Shown one piece after another: positions 1-11,974 of a DNA stretch of 64,000 nt. Under the pieces are notes generated by a model. That model worked only from the letters and a program-made list of their open reading frames with translations. It was not told the DNA's origin and ran no database searches. Position numbers and translations under genes: made by a program. Each line of letters opens with the position of its first letter. Position 1 is the stretch's first letter. Source of the stretch: Streptomyces sp. I6 (GTDB lineage Bacteria; Actinomycetota; Actinomycetes; Streptomycetales; Streptomycetaceae). Location of the stretch: assembly GCA_003725745.1 (NCBI GenBank), contig RHDP01000001.1:6365501-6429500 (forward strand), written 5' to 3'.

Positions 1-2899
<2,899 letters not shown>

Positions 2900-3008
2900 C
2901 CCCGTCCGGGCGGCGCCGCGCCACCGCCGCATGCCGCGCGGCGGGAGCGTGCCCCGGGACGTCAGGCCCGGGGCGCGAAGGACGGCGGAGCCAACCGGGA
3001 GGAGGCGC

Positions 3009-3698
3009 GTGGAGCGGACGAGGGCGGAGTCGATCGGCGGCTTCTTCGCGATCCGGACGGGGGAGCCCGGTCCGGGGCATCTGCCGCTGTCGAGGCTCTA
3101 CGCGGGCGGACTCGCGCCCCTGTCCGCCCGCGTCGACCGGGTCGCGGCGCGGCTGGGCACCTCCGAGCGCCGGGTCGCCGCCTCCATCGCCCACCTCGGT
3201 CTCGCCGCCCGCCTCTGGTCCACGGCGCTCGGCCCGGCCGCGCTCCACGGGGAGTTTCCCGACCCGGCTGCCGGAAGCCTGTACTGGGACCCGGAGCTCA
3301 CCGCGCCCGACGACCTCCGCTGGACGCGTCCCGGGACGCTCCCCGGCACCGTCGACGCCATCCGGGAGGCCGTCCAGTACGGGCACCTCGTCCCGCTCAC
3401 CGAGGCCCTGCGCAGCGACGCACGTGTCTCCCGCCGGCTGCTGTGGGGCAACGCCGGCTCCGCGCTCGCCGGCGCCCTGCGCGAGATCCACCGCTGGGCG
3501 CGGGAACACGACCGGCCCGACGCGGCCGAGCGCGCCACCGCACTCACCGCCGGCCTGCTGGACCATCCGGAGCTGTCCGGCACCGTGGAAGGGCCCGTGC
3601 TGCGCCGTACCAGTTGCTGCCTCTACTACCGGTGCCCGGGCGGCGGACTGTGCGGGGACTGCGTCTTCGACCGTCCGCCCCGCCGGCAGGGGGTGTAG
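3009..3698 (+). CDS. FhuF-like (2Fe-2S)-binding ferric reductase family protein
   Basis: The 229-residue protein ends with a Cys cluster, SCCLYYRCPGGGLCGDC (about residues 203-219), matching the FhuF C-terminal pattern C-C-x10-C-x2-C that holds a [2Fe-2S] cluster in siderophore-iron reductases. The upstream part is the alpha-helical FhuF-like body. The GTG start at 3009 follows GGGAGGAGG. There is no siderophore transporter next door, so the substrate is inferred only from the family. The last 33 bases, including the stop codon, are part of a 43-bp tandem duplication (see the repeat at 3666-3749), so the final residues PPRRQGV may be recently altered. Confidence 0.8.
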   Translation: MERTRAESIGGFFAIRTGEPGPGHLPLSRLYAGGLAPLSARVDRVAARLGTSERRVAASIAHLGLAARLWSTALGPAALHGEFPDPAAGSLYWDPELTAPDDLRWTRPGTLPGTVDAIREAVQYGHLVPLTEALRSDARVSRRLLWGNAGSALAGALREIHRWAREHDRPDAAERATALTAGLLDHPELSGTVEGPVLRRTSCCLYYRCPGGGLCGDCVFDRPPRRQGV

Positions 3699-3749
3699 CT
3701 CCCGCGTATTCGACCGTCCGCCCCGCCGGCAGGGGGTGTGCTCCCGCGT
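3666..3749. repeat. 43-bp tandem duplication across the stop codon of the FhuF-like gene
   Basis: The unit starting TTCGACCGTCCGCCCC at 3666 recurs at 3709 with only a one-base length difference (GTGTAGCTCCC versus GTGTGCTCCC). The first copy carries the TAG stop of the upstream gene. It looks like a recent slippage or unequal exchange event. Confidence 0.9.
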
Positions 3750-3964
3750 CGGCGGTCGGCCCGCCGGCCCGGTTCCGCGCCGACGCGCCCGCGTGCGATC
3801 CCGCCGCGCCGCCGCCCCGTGCTCCGCGGGGCCTCCGGCGACGGAGAGTCACCGCCTGTGCGCTCCCGGGCAACGGTTTGGCCCGCACGCCCGCCTCTGA
3901 AGTAGAGTTCCGCGTTTGGAATCCCCCAAGCGGCACACCGAGAACACAGGGAACGGCAGCGGCG

Positions 3965-5427
3965 ATGACGGTGACAGACGACAGCCCGGACTTCGGCCCC
4001 GGCATCGACCCCGAGCGACTGGCCGTCTGCCTGAGCGTTCTCGAGGAGCTCGACCGCCTGGAGGTGGACCACCCCGACGCGATCACGGTGCGCCGCGCCA
4101 CCGCCGGGATCTACCGCACGGTGAAGCAGCGCCGCCGCCAGGAGCGCCGGGCCGCGAAGACCGCCCACGACAAGGCCGTCACCGAGGCCACGGCGACCGG
4201 CTCCGCGGAACGGATCGACGACGAGACCCAGGGCCTGCTGCCCTCCTCCACGGTGACGGGGGAGATCGCGGGCATACTCCGGCGCCCCCGGTCCTGCTAC
4301 ATCTGCAAGACCCGCTACGTCGAGGTCGACGCCTTCTACCACCAGCTGTGCCAGAAGTGCGCCGCCGGGAACCGGGCCCGCCGCGACGCCCGCACCGATC
4401 TGACCGGGAGGCGCGCGCTGCTCACCGGCGGCCGGGCCAAGATCGGCATGTACATCGCGCTGCGGCTGCTCCGGGACGGCGCCCACACCACCGTCACCAC
4501 CCGCTTCCCGAACGACGCGATCCGCCGCTTCAAGGCGATGCCGGACAGCGGCGAGTGGATCCACCGCCTCAAGATCGTCGGCATCGACCTCCGCGACCCG
4601 GCGCAGGTCGTCGCCCTCGCCGACTCGGTCGCCGCCGAGGGGCCGCTGGACATCCTGATCAACAACGCCGCGCAGACCGTCCGCCGGTCTCCGCAGGCGT
4701 ACGGCGAGCTGGTCGCGGCCGAGGGCGCCCCGCTGCCCGCGGGCGAGCTGCCCGCCGCCGAGGTGATCGGCACGTTCGGCAGTGGCGGGGTGGACCGGGT
4801 CGCGGCCCTGCCCGGGCCCCGGTCGGAGGGCCTGACCGCCGAGGACGTGACCGCTCTCGCCCTCGTCTCCGGGTCGGCGTCGCCGGCCCGGATCGAGGCC
4901 GGCACCGCGATCGACGCCGGGGGCTCGTGCCCGATCTGCACGCCAGCAACAGCTGGATCCAGACCGTCTCCGAGGTCGACCCGGTCGAACTGCTCGAAGT
5001 GCAGCTGTGCAACTCCACCGCGCCGTTCATCCTGATCAGCCGCCTCCGTGCGGCGATGGCCGCCTCCCCGGCCCGGCGCAAGTACGTCGTGAACGTCTCC
5101 GCCATGGAGGGCGTCTTCAGCCGCGGCTACAAGGGCGCGGGCCACCCGCACACCAACATGGCCAAGGCGGCGCTCAACATGCTGACGCGCACCAGCGCCG
5201 AGGAGATGTTCGAGGCCGACGGCATCCTGATGACCGCCGTCGACACCGGCTGGATCACCGACGAGCGTCCCCACCCGGACAAGGTGCGCCTCGCGGCCGA
5301 GGGCTTCCACGCGCCGCTCGACCTGGTCGACGGCGCGGCCCGGGTGTACGACCCGATCGTGCGCGGCGAGTCCGGCGAGGACCTCTTCGGCTGCTTCCTG
5401 AAGGACTACGACCGCGCGAACTGGTGA
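3965..5427 (+). CDS. SDR-family NAD(P)-dependent oxidoreductase with N-terminal zinc ribbon (one frameshift)
   Basis: After repair this is a 487-residue protein. Residues about 1-100 are helical and charged. A zinc-ribbon-like segment follows, CYICKTRYVEVDAFYHQLCQKC (two CxxC pairs, described in parts), then a Rossmann fold starting ALLTGGRAKIGMYIALRLL and the SDR loop INNAAQTVRR. At the usual active-site Tyr-x3-Lys the sequence is HTNMAKAALN: Lys is present but the residue four before it is Thr, not Tyr. The frame breaks at a GGGGG run (4919-4923); one added G joins DAGG to LVPDLHASNSW and reads on to 5427. The product is unknown. The lost Tyr suggests non-standard chemistry or a structural role. 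Confidence 0.82.
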
Positions 5428-5754
5428 GTCGCGAGCGACCGCACACGAGTCGCGAGGTAACCCGAACGGCGGATCCCCCCGGGCGAGCAAGACTCCCCGG
5501 GGGTTTCCTGTACCCGATGGGATGTCACCTTGGGATGCTTTCCGGCAAAGAATCGCCCCATGTGACCTAATCCATCGAGCGCAGCCGCGCTCATTTGGTT
5601 AGTCTGGAGCCAACGGACGGTCGGCAAGGGGCCCACGAAACCCCGAGACCGCCCCGGGACAGGTCCGCAACCTCGGCCGCGATCCCGCCCGAAGAACGGC
5701 GCCACCGCGACCGGACCGACCCTGTCCCTGTGACGCGACACTAAGGAGTGCGCG
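5428..5754. other. Intergenic region between SDR gene and small peptide gene
   Basis: No gene seen. It holds a terminator hairpin just after the SDR gene and the promoter region for the 56-residue peptide gene. An AAGGAG ribosome site sits at 5743-5748. Confidence 0.6.
5475..5512 (+). terminator. Hairpin terminator after SDR gene
   Basis: The arms CCCCCGGG and CCCCGGGGG are separated by about 12 bases and followed by TTTCCT, 50-85 bases after the stop codon at 5427. Confidence 0.65.
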
Positions 5755-5925
5755 GTGACGACTGAAACGAAGAAGAAGACCAAGCCCTCGGCGGAACCCG
5801 GCGAACGACCCGGGCGGCCGGACGAACTCGGAAGCCTCGAGGTCTGGGCGCGTTCCGCGCCGATCAGACTGGCCGGCTACGAGGACGACCTCGCCGAGCC
5901 GCACATCCTGCAGGGCATCGACTGA
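5755..5925 (+). CDS. 56-residue conserved-looking peptide of unknown function
   Basis: A GTG at 5755 lies seven bases after AAGGAG, a strong ribosome site, and the frame has Streptomyces third-position bias to the TGA at 5923. The N-terminal half is hydrophilic and rich in Lys, Glu and Pro. The C-terminal half contains EVWARSAPIRLAGYEDD and ends in HILQGID. There is no signal peptide, membrane segment or Cys. It stands alone between two hairpin terminators, so it is a single-gene transcript. The charged front with a distinct Trp/Arg/Tyr-containing tail could fit a modified peptide precursor, but no maturation enzyme is adjacent. I do not recognise the family. Confidence 0.68.
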   Translation: MTTETKKKTKPSAEPGERPGRPDELGSLEVWARSAPIRLAGYEDDLAEPHILQGID

Positions 5926-5944
5926 TCTCGCGCCTCACGGCTGT

Positions 5945-5977
5945 CACACCCCCGGTCCGGTGGGACCGGGGGTGCCT
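5945..5977. terminator. Hairpin terminator, probably bidirectional
   Basis: CACCCCCGGTCC and GGACCGGGGGTG form a near-perfect stem around a short GGTG loop, between the small peptide gene (plus) and the 3' end of the lipase maturation factor gene (minus). Confidence 0.75.
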
Positions 5978-6004
5978 GTGTCCGCTCCCGGTCGGCCGGG
6001 CGCG

Positions 6005-7436
6005 TCAGGTCTGCTCCGCCGGGACGTCCCCGGCCCTCAGCCGGGTGGGCGGCAGATACTCGCGTACGTAGCGCCGCTGCCACCATGCGCCCGTGGAGCG
6101 CCGCTGCCGCCGGTCCGTGAACGTGTAGTGGTACAGCCTGGCCCTCACATACGACGGCGGTGCGTCCGGGAACGGATTGCTCCGCAGCAGCCTCAGGGTG
6201 TCCCGGTCGTTCTCCAGCAGCCGCTGGACGAAGCCGCCGAACCAGGAGCGGGCGTACGCGGGGAGAGGGCGGCGAACCACATCAGCCAGTCCAGGCGCAG
6301 GTGGTACGGGGCGTACTGCCGCGGGATCCGGCGGACGTCCCCCGGCTTCCCCTTGAACGCGTACTCCCGCCACACGGTGCCCGGTCGCGGCACCCGCTCG
6401 TCCGTGCCCTCGACCACGACCTCGTAGCGGACCCGCCCCACGGTGCCGAACGCGCCGTAGGTGTTGACCAGGTGCAGCGGGTCGAAGGACCGGTTCATCG
6501 CCTGCCGCCGGGAGATCATGTTGCGCACCGGGTGGTAGCTCAGGGCGAGGACGAGAGCGGTCACCGCGATCACCAGGACCGTGTACCAGAGCGGCGGGGC
6601 CGGCATCGGGGCGGAGCGGCGAACGCGGAGAGGTCGAGGACCGGGAGCGCGAGCGCGATCGTCAGCCAGTTGAGCCAGGCGAAGTTCCCGGACAGGACCA
6701 GCCACAGCTGGGTGGCGACGATCAGTCCCGCCGCCGCCGAGGCGATGGGCTGAGGCGTGAACAGGAGCGCCGGCACCAGCAGTTGGGTCACATGGTTGGC
6801 GGCGGCCTCCACCCGGTGCAGCGGTTTCGGCAGGCGGTGGAAGTACCAGCTGAGCGGCCCCGGCATCGGCTGGGTCTCATGGTGGTGGTAGAGGCACGTC
6901 AGCCGGCGCCAGCACGCGTCGCCGCGGATCTTGATGAGCCCGGCGCCGAACTCCACCCGGAACAGCAGCCAGCGCAGCAGCCACAGCACCAGCACCGGAG
7001 GCGCGGCCCGCTCGTTGCCGAGGAAGACCGCCAGGAACCCGGCCTCCAGCAGCAGCGACTCCCAGCCGAAGGCGTACCAGGTCTGCCCGACGTTGACGAT
7101 CGAGAGGTACAGCGCCCACAGCAGGGCCCACCACAGCATCGCCGTCCACAGCGGCAGGCGGTCGGCCGCGCCCCCGAGCAGCGCGGCCGAGAGCACCGCC
7201 CCCGTCCAGGCGCAGCAGGCGAAGAACCGGTCCGAGTAGTGCAGTTGGAAGATGCTCGGAACCCGCCGCATCGGGGCGTGCCGCAGGTACTCGGGCACCG
7301 GAAGCATGCCGCGCTCGCCGATCAGGGCGCGGAACTGGAGGGCCGCCCCGACGAAGGCCACCAGGTACAGGGCGGCAAGGGCCCGCTGGAAGACGATTCT
7401 GCTCAGCCAGTAGTCGGGTGCCGAGAACCACTCCAT
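6005..7436 (-). CDS. Lipase maturation factor family (DUF1222) membrane protein (two frameshifts)
   Basis: Begins MEWFSAPDYWLSRIVFQRAL and continues with several hydrophobic membrane helices, including WYAFGWESLLLEAGFLAVFLG and FGAGLIKIRGD..W, which are typical of the lipase maturation factor/vitamin K epoxidase-like membrane family. The second half carries WREYAFKGKPGDVRRIPRQYAPYHLRLDW, a characteristic family segment (quoted in parts). Two breaks occur at GGGG runs (6609-6612 and 6260-6263, plus strand). One added base at each gives a 477-residue protein ending DVPAEQT. Family members help fold secreted lipases in Gram-negatives; the role in actinobacteria is not established. It may overlap or directly follow the yndJ-like gene. 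Confidence 0.82.
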
Positions 7437-8300
7437 CGCGGACCTCCCGTACCCCAGTGTCCGCCCGGGCCACGAGGCGCCGCAGCCCGGCACCGAGCCG
7501 TCGCGCGTACATCCGCTGCGCCACCGGTCCAGAGGGCGAAGCCCAGGGCGTTGCCGAGGCCGTGGGGGGCGGCCATCCGGGTGAGGCCGGGGTGCGGCAG
7601 GCCGGTGGCCTCGCCGAGGGCCCGGCTGAGGGCGAGGAGCATGGTCGCCACCAGAACGGCCGCCGAGACCCCCAGAAGTGTGCGAATCAGCCGTTCGGCC
7701 CTGCTGGGGCGGACATCGCGCCAGGTCAGCAGGGCCACGGCCCACATCCCGCGGTCAGGGGCACCGCCCCGGACGGTTCGACCCGGTCGCCCGTGGAGTA
7801 GTCGGCGACTACCAGCGGGGTGCCCGCCGGCACGCTGAGCGCCGCGAACCGGCCGGTGGAGCCCCCGGCTGCGCGGCAGACCAGGCCCGCGACCAGCGCC
7901 GCGGCGAAGCCCGCGAAGTGGAAGTGCGGCACGGTCAGGGCCGGGGCCTCCAGGTCGAACCCCAGCAGTTCCCGGCCGGAGCGTTCGGCCACGAGGGCGA
8001 CTCCGGCGACGGCCGTCGCGGCCAGGGCCGTGAGCACGGCGATCTCCGGCGGTGCCAGTGAGCGGGTGCGGCGCAGCCGGGCGGGGGCGTGCAGGGCGAG
8101 GGCGGCTGTGGCGAGGGCGTAGACCGCGGGCCGTGGGCGAGCGTGCCCCGGGGCAGCCACAGGCTGGCGGCGCCCGGCAGGGCGAGCAAGGGCCGGAGCC
8201 GGCGGACGGCCTCCGGCTCCGGGCCCGGAACCGGCCGCAGCCCCAACGTCACGATCACCGGTATGCCGAGCATCACGATCACGTTGACCAGCGCGGTCAT
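7403..8300 (-). CDS. YndJ-family membrane protein (two frameshifts; 3' end uncertain)
   Basis: After repair the protein starts MTALVNVIVMLGIPVIVTLGLRPV and has several membrane helices. It also has the segment PHFHFAGFAAALVAGL, a His-containing signature seen in YndJ proteins, and near the end HGLGNALGFAL. The frame breaks at GGG (8128-8130) and CCC (7748-7750) on the plus strand; one added base at each restores a continuous frame of about 299 residues. The last 40 residues are Arg-rich and overlap the next gene by 34 bases, so a further lost base near the 3' end is likely and the true stop is unsure. Two TetR-type palindromes lie just upstream. Confidence 0.7.
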
Positions 8301-8316
8301 CGAGCCACCACCCGGA

Positions 8317-8330
8317 TTGAACGCGTTCAG
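8317..8330. promoter_or_regulatory. Palindromic operator, TTGAACGCGTTCAG
   Basis: Near-perfect copy of the perfect palindrome at 8357-8372. It lies 17 bases before the yndJ-like start codon on the minus strand, so a bound repressor would block that promoter. The shape suits a TetR-family repressor. No regulator gene is adjacent. Confidence 0.6.
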
Positions 8331-8356
8331 TTCTCCGGGTGGGCATACGGGTGATT

Positions 8357-8372
8357 CTTGAACGCGTTCAAG
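8357..8372. promoter_or_regulatory. Perfect 16-bp palindromic operator, CTTGAACGCGTTCAAG
   Basis: Perfectly self-complementary. The centre is about 41 bases (four helical turns) from the first copy, which favours cooperative binding on one DNA face. It sits between the divergent yndJ-like gene and the lipoprotein gene at 8454. Confidence 0.65.
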
Positions 8373-8453
8373 TCGCGGTGTCGGGAGGCATGGGGCAAGA
8401 CAGGGAGTGATCACTCCGGGTACACCCTCACAACAGGCGGGAGATGGCGGGGC

Positions 8454-9752
8454 ATGTTCGTGCGCTCACCGATGTATCGCCGGCACGCCGGGCTGGCCGC
8501 GTTGTCGGCCGGCCTGTCGGCCGCACTGCTGGTCACTGGCTGCGGCAGTCTGACGGATCAGGGGCAGTCGGGATCGACCCCCTCGCAGGAGGTGCGTCTG
8601 CTGGCGGCCGCGGAGCCGGGCCCCGATCCGTTCACCCCCTCCACGGCCACCGCGACGGCGGTGTCCCGGCAGCTCCCGGCACCGCGGGTCTCCGGCTCCG
8701 CCTCGGCCTCCCGGGGGAAGGACCCCGCCGTGCGGTCCATCCGGACCGTGCTCGGGTCCGCGCCCGGGCTGTACGGCGGCACCCGGTCCGTCGCGAGCTG
8801 CGACGTGGAGCAGCAGATCCGCCTCCTGGTCGCCGACCAGGGCAAGGTGCAGGCGTTCACCGAGGGCGTCGGCGTCGGCCAGCACGACATGCCGGGGTTC
8901 CTGCGGGGCCTGACCCCCGTGGTGCTGCGCGCCGACGCGCGGGTCACCAACCACGGCTACCGCGACGGGATCGCCCAGCGCCACCAGGTCGTCCTGCAGG
9001 CCGGCACCGCCGTGCTGGTCGACGAGCACGGCTCGCCCCGGGTCCGCTGCGCCTCCGGCAGCCCGCTCGCCTCGCCCGTGGTGACCGCCGGGCCCGTGAA
9101 CGAGCAGGGCAAGCCCTGGCAGGGGTACGACCGCGACCGCGTGGTCGTGATCACCAGGGCGGCGCACGTGATCGACAACCTGGTGCTCGTCGACATGGCC
9201 GCCGGTACGTGGATGGAGCGCAGGAGCGGATCGGACGGCGAGGCGGACCAGAACCCGCAGGTGCCGCCCGCCTACGACCCGGGCCTCCATGTCGTCGACG
9301 CACCCCAGGTGCCGCTGCCGGCCGCGCCCGGCTCGCCGAGCGAGCCGCCGCCGCCGAGCCCCGACGCGCCCGCCCCCCGGCCGGCGTCTCCGGAGGCAGT
9401 CCGCCCCAGCGCCCCCGGCTCGCCGCCCCGCGGCCCCGACGGCCCGCCGCCCATCCTTCCGGACGCGCCACTGCCCGACGGGGCCGGCCAGGGCACCGGC
9501 GGACCGGCCGCGGGCGTCCCGGGCGGTTTCGACCGGCAGGGCGCGGGCCAGAGCGACAGCGACATCCTGATCTCGCCGGACTCCGGCGGAGGCACGGGCC
9601 AGGGCGCGGGCACCGCCGGCGGCGGCAACCCCGACGGGGCGCCCGATGTCATCCTCCCCGACGCGCCCCTTCCGGATGCGCCTCTTCCGGGCGGCGGCAC
9701 CGGGACCGGCGCCGGGCTGCCCGCCGCCGGCGGCGGGAACTACCAGGGCTGA
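8454..9752 (+). CDS. DUF6777-type lipoprotein with long Pro/Gly/Asp-rich tail
   Basis: The ATG at 8454 (after GCGGGAGATGGCGG) gives a 432-residue protein with a signal peptide and lipobox LLVTGC, Cys at residue 30. The mature N-terminus contains the segment GPDPFTPSTA that I associate with the actinobacterial DUF6777 family; this assignment is from memory. A folded region runs to about residue 280. It is followed by a low-complexity tail with repeated PDAPLPD and Gly/Gln-rich stretches, likely a flexible wall-spanning region. An internal Met at 8472 would shorten the signal peptide by six residues and cannot be excluded. It probably sits on the outer face of the membrane. Function unknown. 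Confidence 0.82.
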   Translation: MFVRSPMYRRHAGLAALSAGLSAALLVTGCGSLTDQGQSGSTPSQEVRLLAAAEPGPDPFTPSTATATAVSRQLPAPRVSGSASASRGKDPAVRSIRTVLGSAPGLYGGTRSVASCDVEQQIRLLVADQGKVQAFTEGVGVGQHDMPGFLRGLTPVVLRADARVTNHGYRDGIAQRHQVVLQAGTAVLVDEHGSPRVRCASGSPLASPVVTAGPVNEQGKPWQGYDRDRVVVITRAAHVIDNLVLVDMAAGTWMERRSGSDGEADQNPQVPPAYDPGLHVVDAPQVPLPAAPGSPSEPPPPSPDAPAPRPASPEAVRPSAPGSPPRGPDGPPPILPDAPLPDGAGQGTGGPAAGVPGGFDRQGAGQSDSDILISPDSGGGTGQGAGTAGGGNPDGAPDVILPDAPLPDAPLPGGGTGTGAGLPAAGGGNYQG

Positions 9753-9804
9753 GGCCGCCCTCCGCTCGCTCGATAAATCGGATGAATGATGGCAGAGTGT
9801 CACC

Positions 9805-11876
9805 ATGGCTGATCGGGCAGCGGGGGCCCTGTCACTTCCCGACGACTGGCCCGCCAACCCGGATCTGAGCCTGGCCCTCAACCGCATGGGCAGCTTCGAC
9901 TGGGACCTCGACAGCGGGCTGATGCACCTGGATCAGCCCGCTCTCGACGTGTTCGACACGCCCGCCGACCAGTACGACGGCCACCCCGAGACCCTCGCCC
10001 GGCGCTTCCCGCGCGACGAGGCCGCCCGGCTGGACGAGCTGGTCGCGCAGGCGCTGAAGAACGGCAGCTCCCACTACGGTGCGTACTTCCGCATCCGCTG
10101 CCGCAACGGCACCCTGCGCTGGACGCACACCCAGGGATCGGTGCTCCGCGATGCCGGCGGACGGCCGCACCGCGTCATCGGCATCGTCCGCGACGCCACC
10201 CGGGAGCTGGCGGAATCCTCCGCCCGGGTCGAACTCGACGCCGAACGCCGCCGCCAGACCAGCGTCGTGGAGAGCACCACGGCCGCGCTCGCCCACGCCA
10301 GGACCGTCAGCGACGTCATCGACGTGCTCAAGGACTCGGGCGGGCTGGAACACCTCGGCGCCACCAGCCTGGTGATGGGGCTGCTGGAGGCCGGGCGCAT
10401 CCACCTCGTCGCGGAGGGGCAGGAGGGCTCCTTCGTGCCGGGCACCCGCTTCACCCGGGTCGACGAGCAGTACCCGATGAGCGAGGTCATCCGCACCCTG
10501 GTGCCCCGGTTCATCGAGTCCAGGGAGGATTTCGCCGGCTCGTACCCGCGGCTCTGGCCGCACATCAGCGGACTCGGCATCACCTCGGCGGCCTACATGC
10601 CGCTGATCGCCCAGGCGCGGCCGATCGGTGCGCTCGGTCTGCTGTACCGGGAGAAGACCGGTTTCACCACCGAGGAGCGGAATCTGCTCGTGGCGCTGAG
10701 CAGCAGCATCGCGCAGAGCCTGCAGCGGGCCATGCTCTTCGAGCAGGAGCACGACCTCGCCGAGGGGCTCCAGCAGGCCATGCTGCCCCGCCGCATCCCC
10801 TCCGTCCCCGGGGCCCGGATCGCGGTGCGCTACCGCTCGGCCCGCCTCGGCCGCGACATCGGCGGCGACTGGTACGACGTCATCCCGCTGCCCGGCGGCC
10901 GGGTCGGGGCGATCATCGGCGACGTCCAGGGCCATGACACCCATGCCGCCGCGGTCATGGGGCAGCTGCGCATCGTGCTGCGCGCGTACGCGGCCGAAGG
11001 CCACACCCCGCGACCGTGATGGCCCGTGCCTCGGTCTTCCTCCACGAACTCGACACCGACCGCTTCGCGACCTGCATCTACGCGGAGGCCGATCTCACCA
11101 CGGGAGTCGTGCAGATGGTCCGCGCGGGCCACGTCGACCCGCTGCTCCTCGACTCCGCCGGCGAAGGCCGCCGCATCTCGGTGGAGGGCGGACTGCCGCT
11201 CGGCCTGTCCGCCGAGTTCGGCCGGCTCGAGTACCCCGTCGCCACCGTGGAACTCGACCCCGGGCATACCCTGTTGCTCTACACCGACGGGCTCGTCGAG
11301 CAGCGGGGCGCGGACCTCGACGACGGCATGCGGCAGCTCACCGCGACGATCCGGGGCGGCTCGAAGAACCTCCAGCTGCTGGCGGACCAGCTCTGCGAGG
11401 AGGTCGGCGAGCGGGGCGGCGACGACGACGTCGCCCTGCTGCTCCTCCAGCGCCGCGGCGCGTACACCCCGCACGCGGGCGGGCGGTTGCAGCAGCACGT
11501 CGCCCAGAACGACCCCGAGGCGCTCAGCTCCGCACGGCACATGATCCGGGCCGCCGTGCGGGCCTGGGGCGCCGTGGACCGGTCGGACGAGATCGAGCTG
11601 GCCGCGGACGAGTTGATCACCAACGCCCTGATGCACACCGACGGCGGGGCGATCGTGACCGTACGCGTGCTGACGGGCACCGAACGGCGGCTGCGGGCCG
11701 AGGTGGAGGACTCCTCCAGCGCCCTGCCCAGGCGGCGGGAGGCCGGGGAGGCCGGGGTCTCCGGCCGGGGGCTGATGCTGGTGGACCGGCTGGCGGACGT
11801 CTGGGGCGTGGAGTCGCGCGGCACCGGCAAATGCGTGTGGTGCGAGTTCACCGTCCCCGGCCGGCCGGCCACCTGA
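9805..11876 (+). CDS. PAS-GAF-PP2C (SpoIIE)-HATPase regulatory phosphatase (one frameshift)
   Basis: After repair this is a 690-residue soluble protein: a PAS domain (about 20-135), a GAF domain (about 150-310), a SpoIIE/PP2C-type phosphatase (about 325-550) with the metal-binding start GRDIGGDWYDVIPL and GDVQGHD, and a C-terminal HATPase_c anti-sigma kinase-like domain (about 560-690, ADELITNALMHTDG). Such proteins control sigma factor partner switching by dephosphorylating anti-anti-sigma factors. The frame breaks at CCCC (11006-11009); one added C gives HTPATVMARASVFLHELD. Start ATG at 9805. The target is not encoded nearby. Confidence 0.9.
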
Positions 11877-11974
11877 GGAGTACTTGGCGGTAACCATATG
11901 TAACCTGATTGTCCTTGACCGTAACCGACCGTAGGCGATTGACTGCTGATTCCTGTGTTCCAGCCTCCTAGGAC

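Noticed and set aside
8317..8372. Actinobacterial SOS (LexA) boxes
   Set aside because: The LexA site has GAAC and GTTC separated by four bases; here the gap is two.
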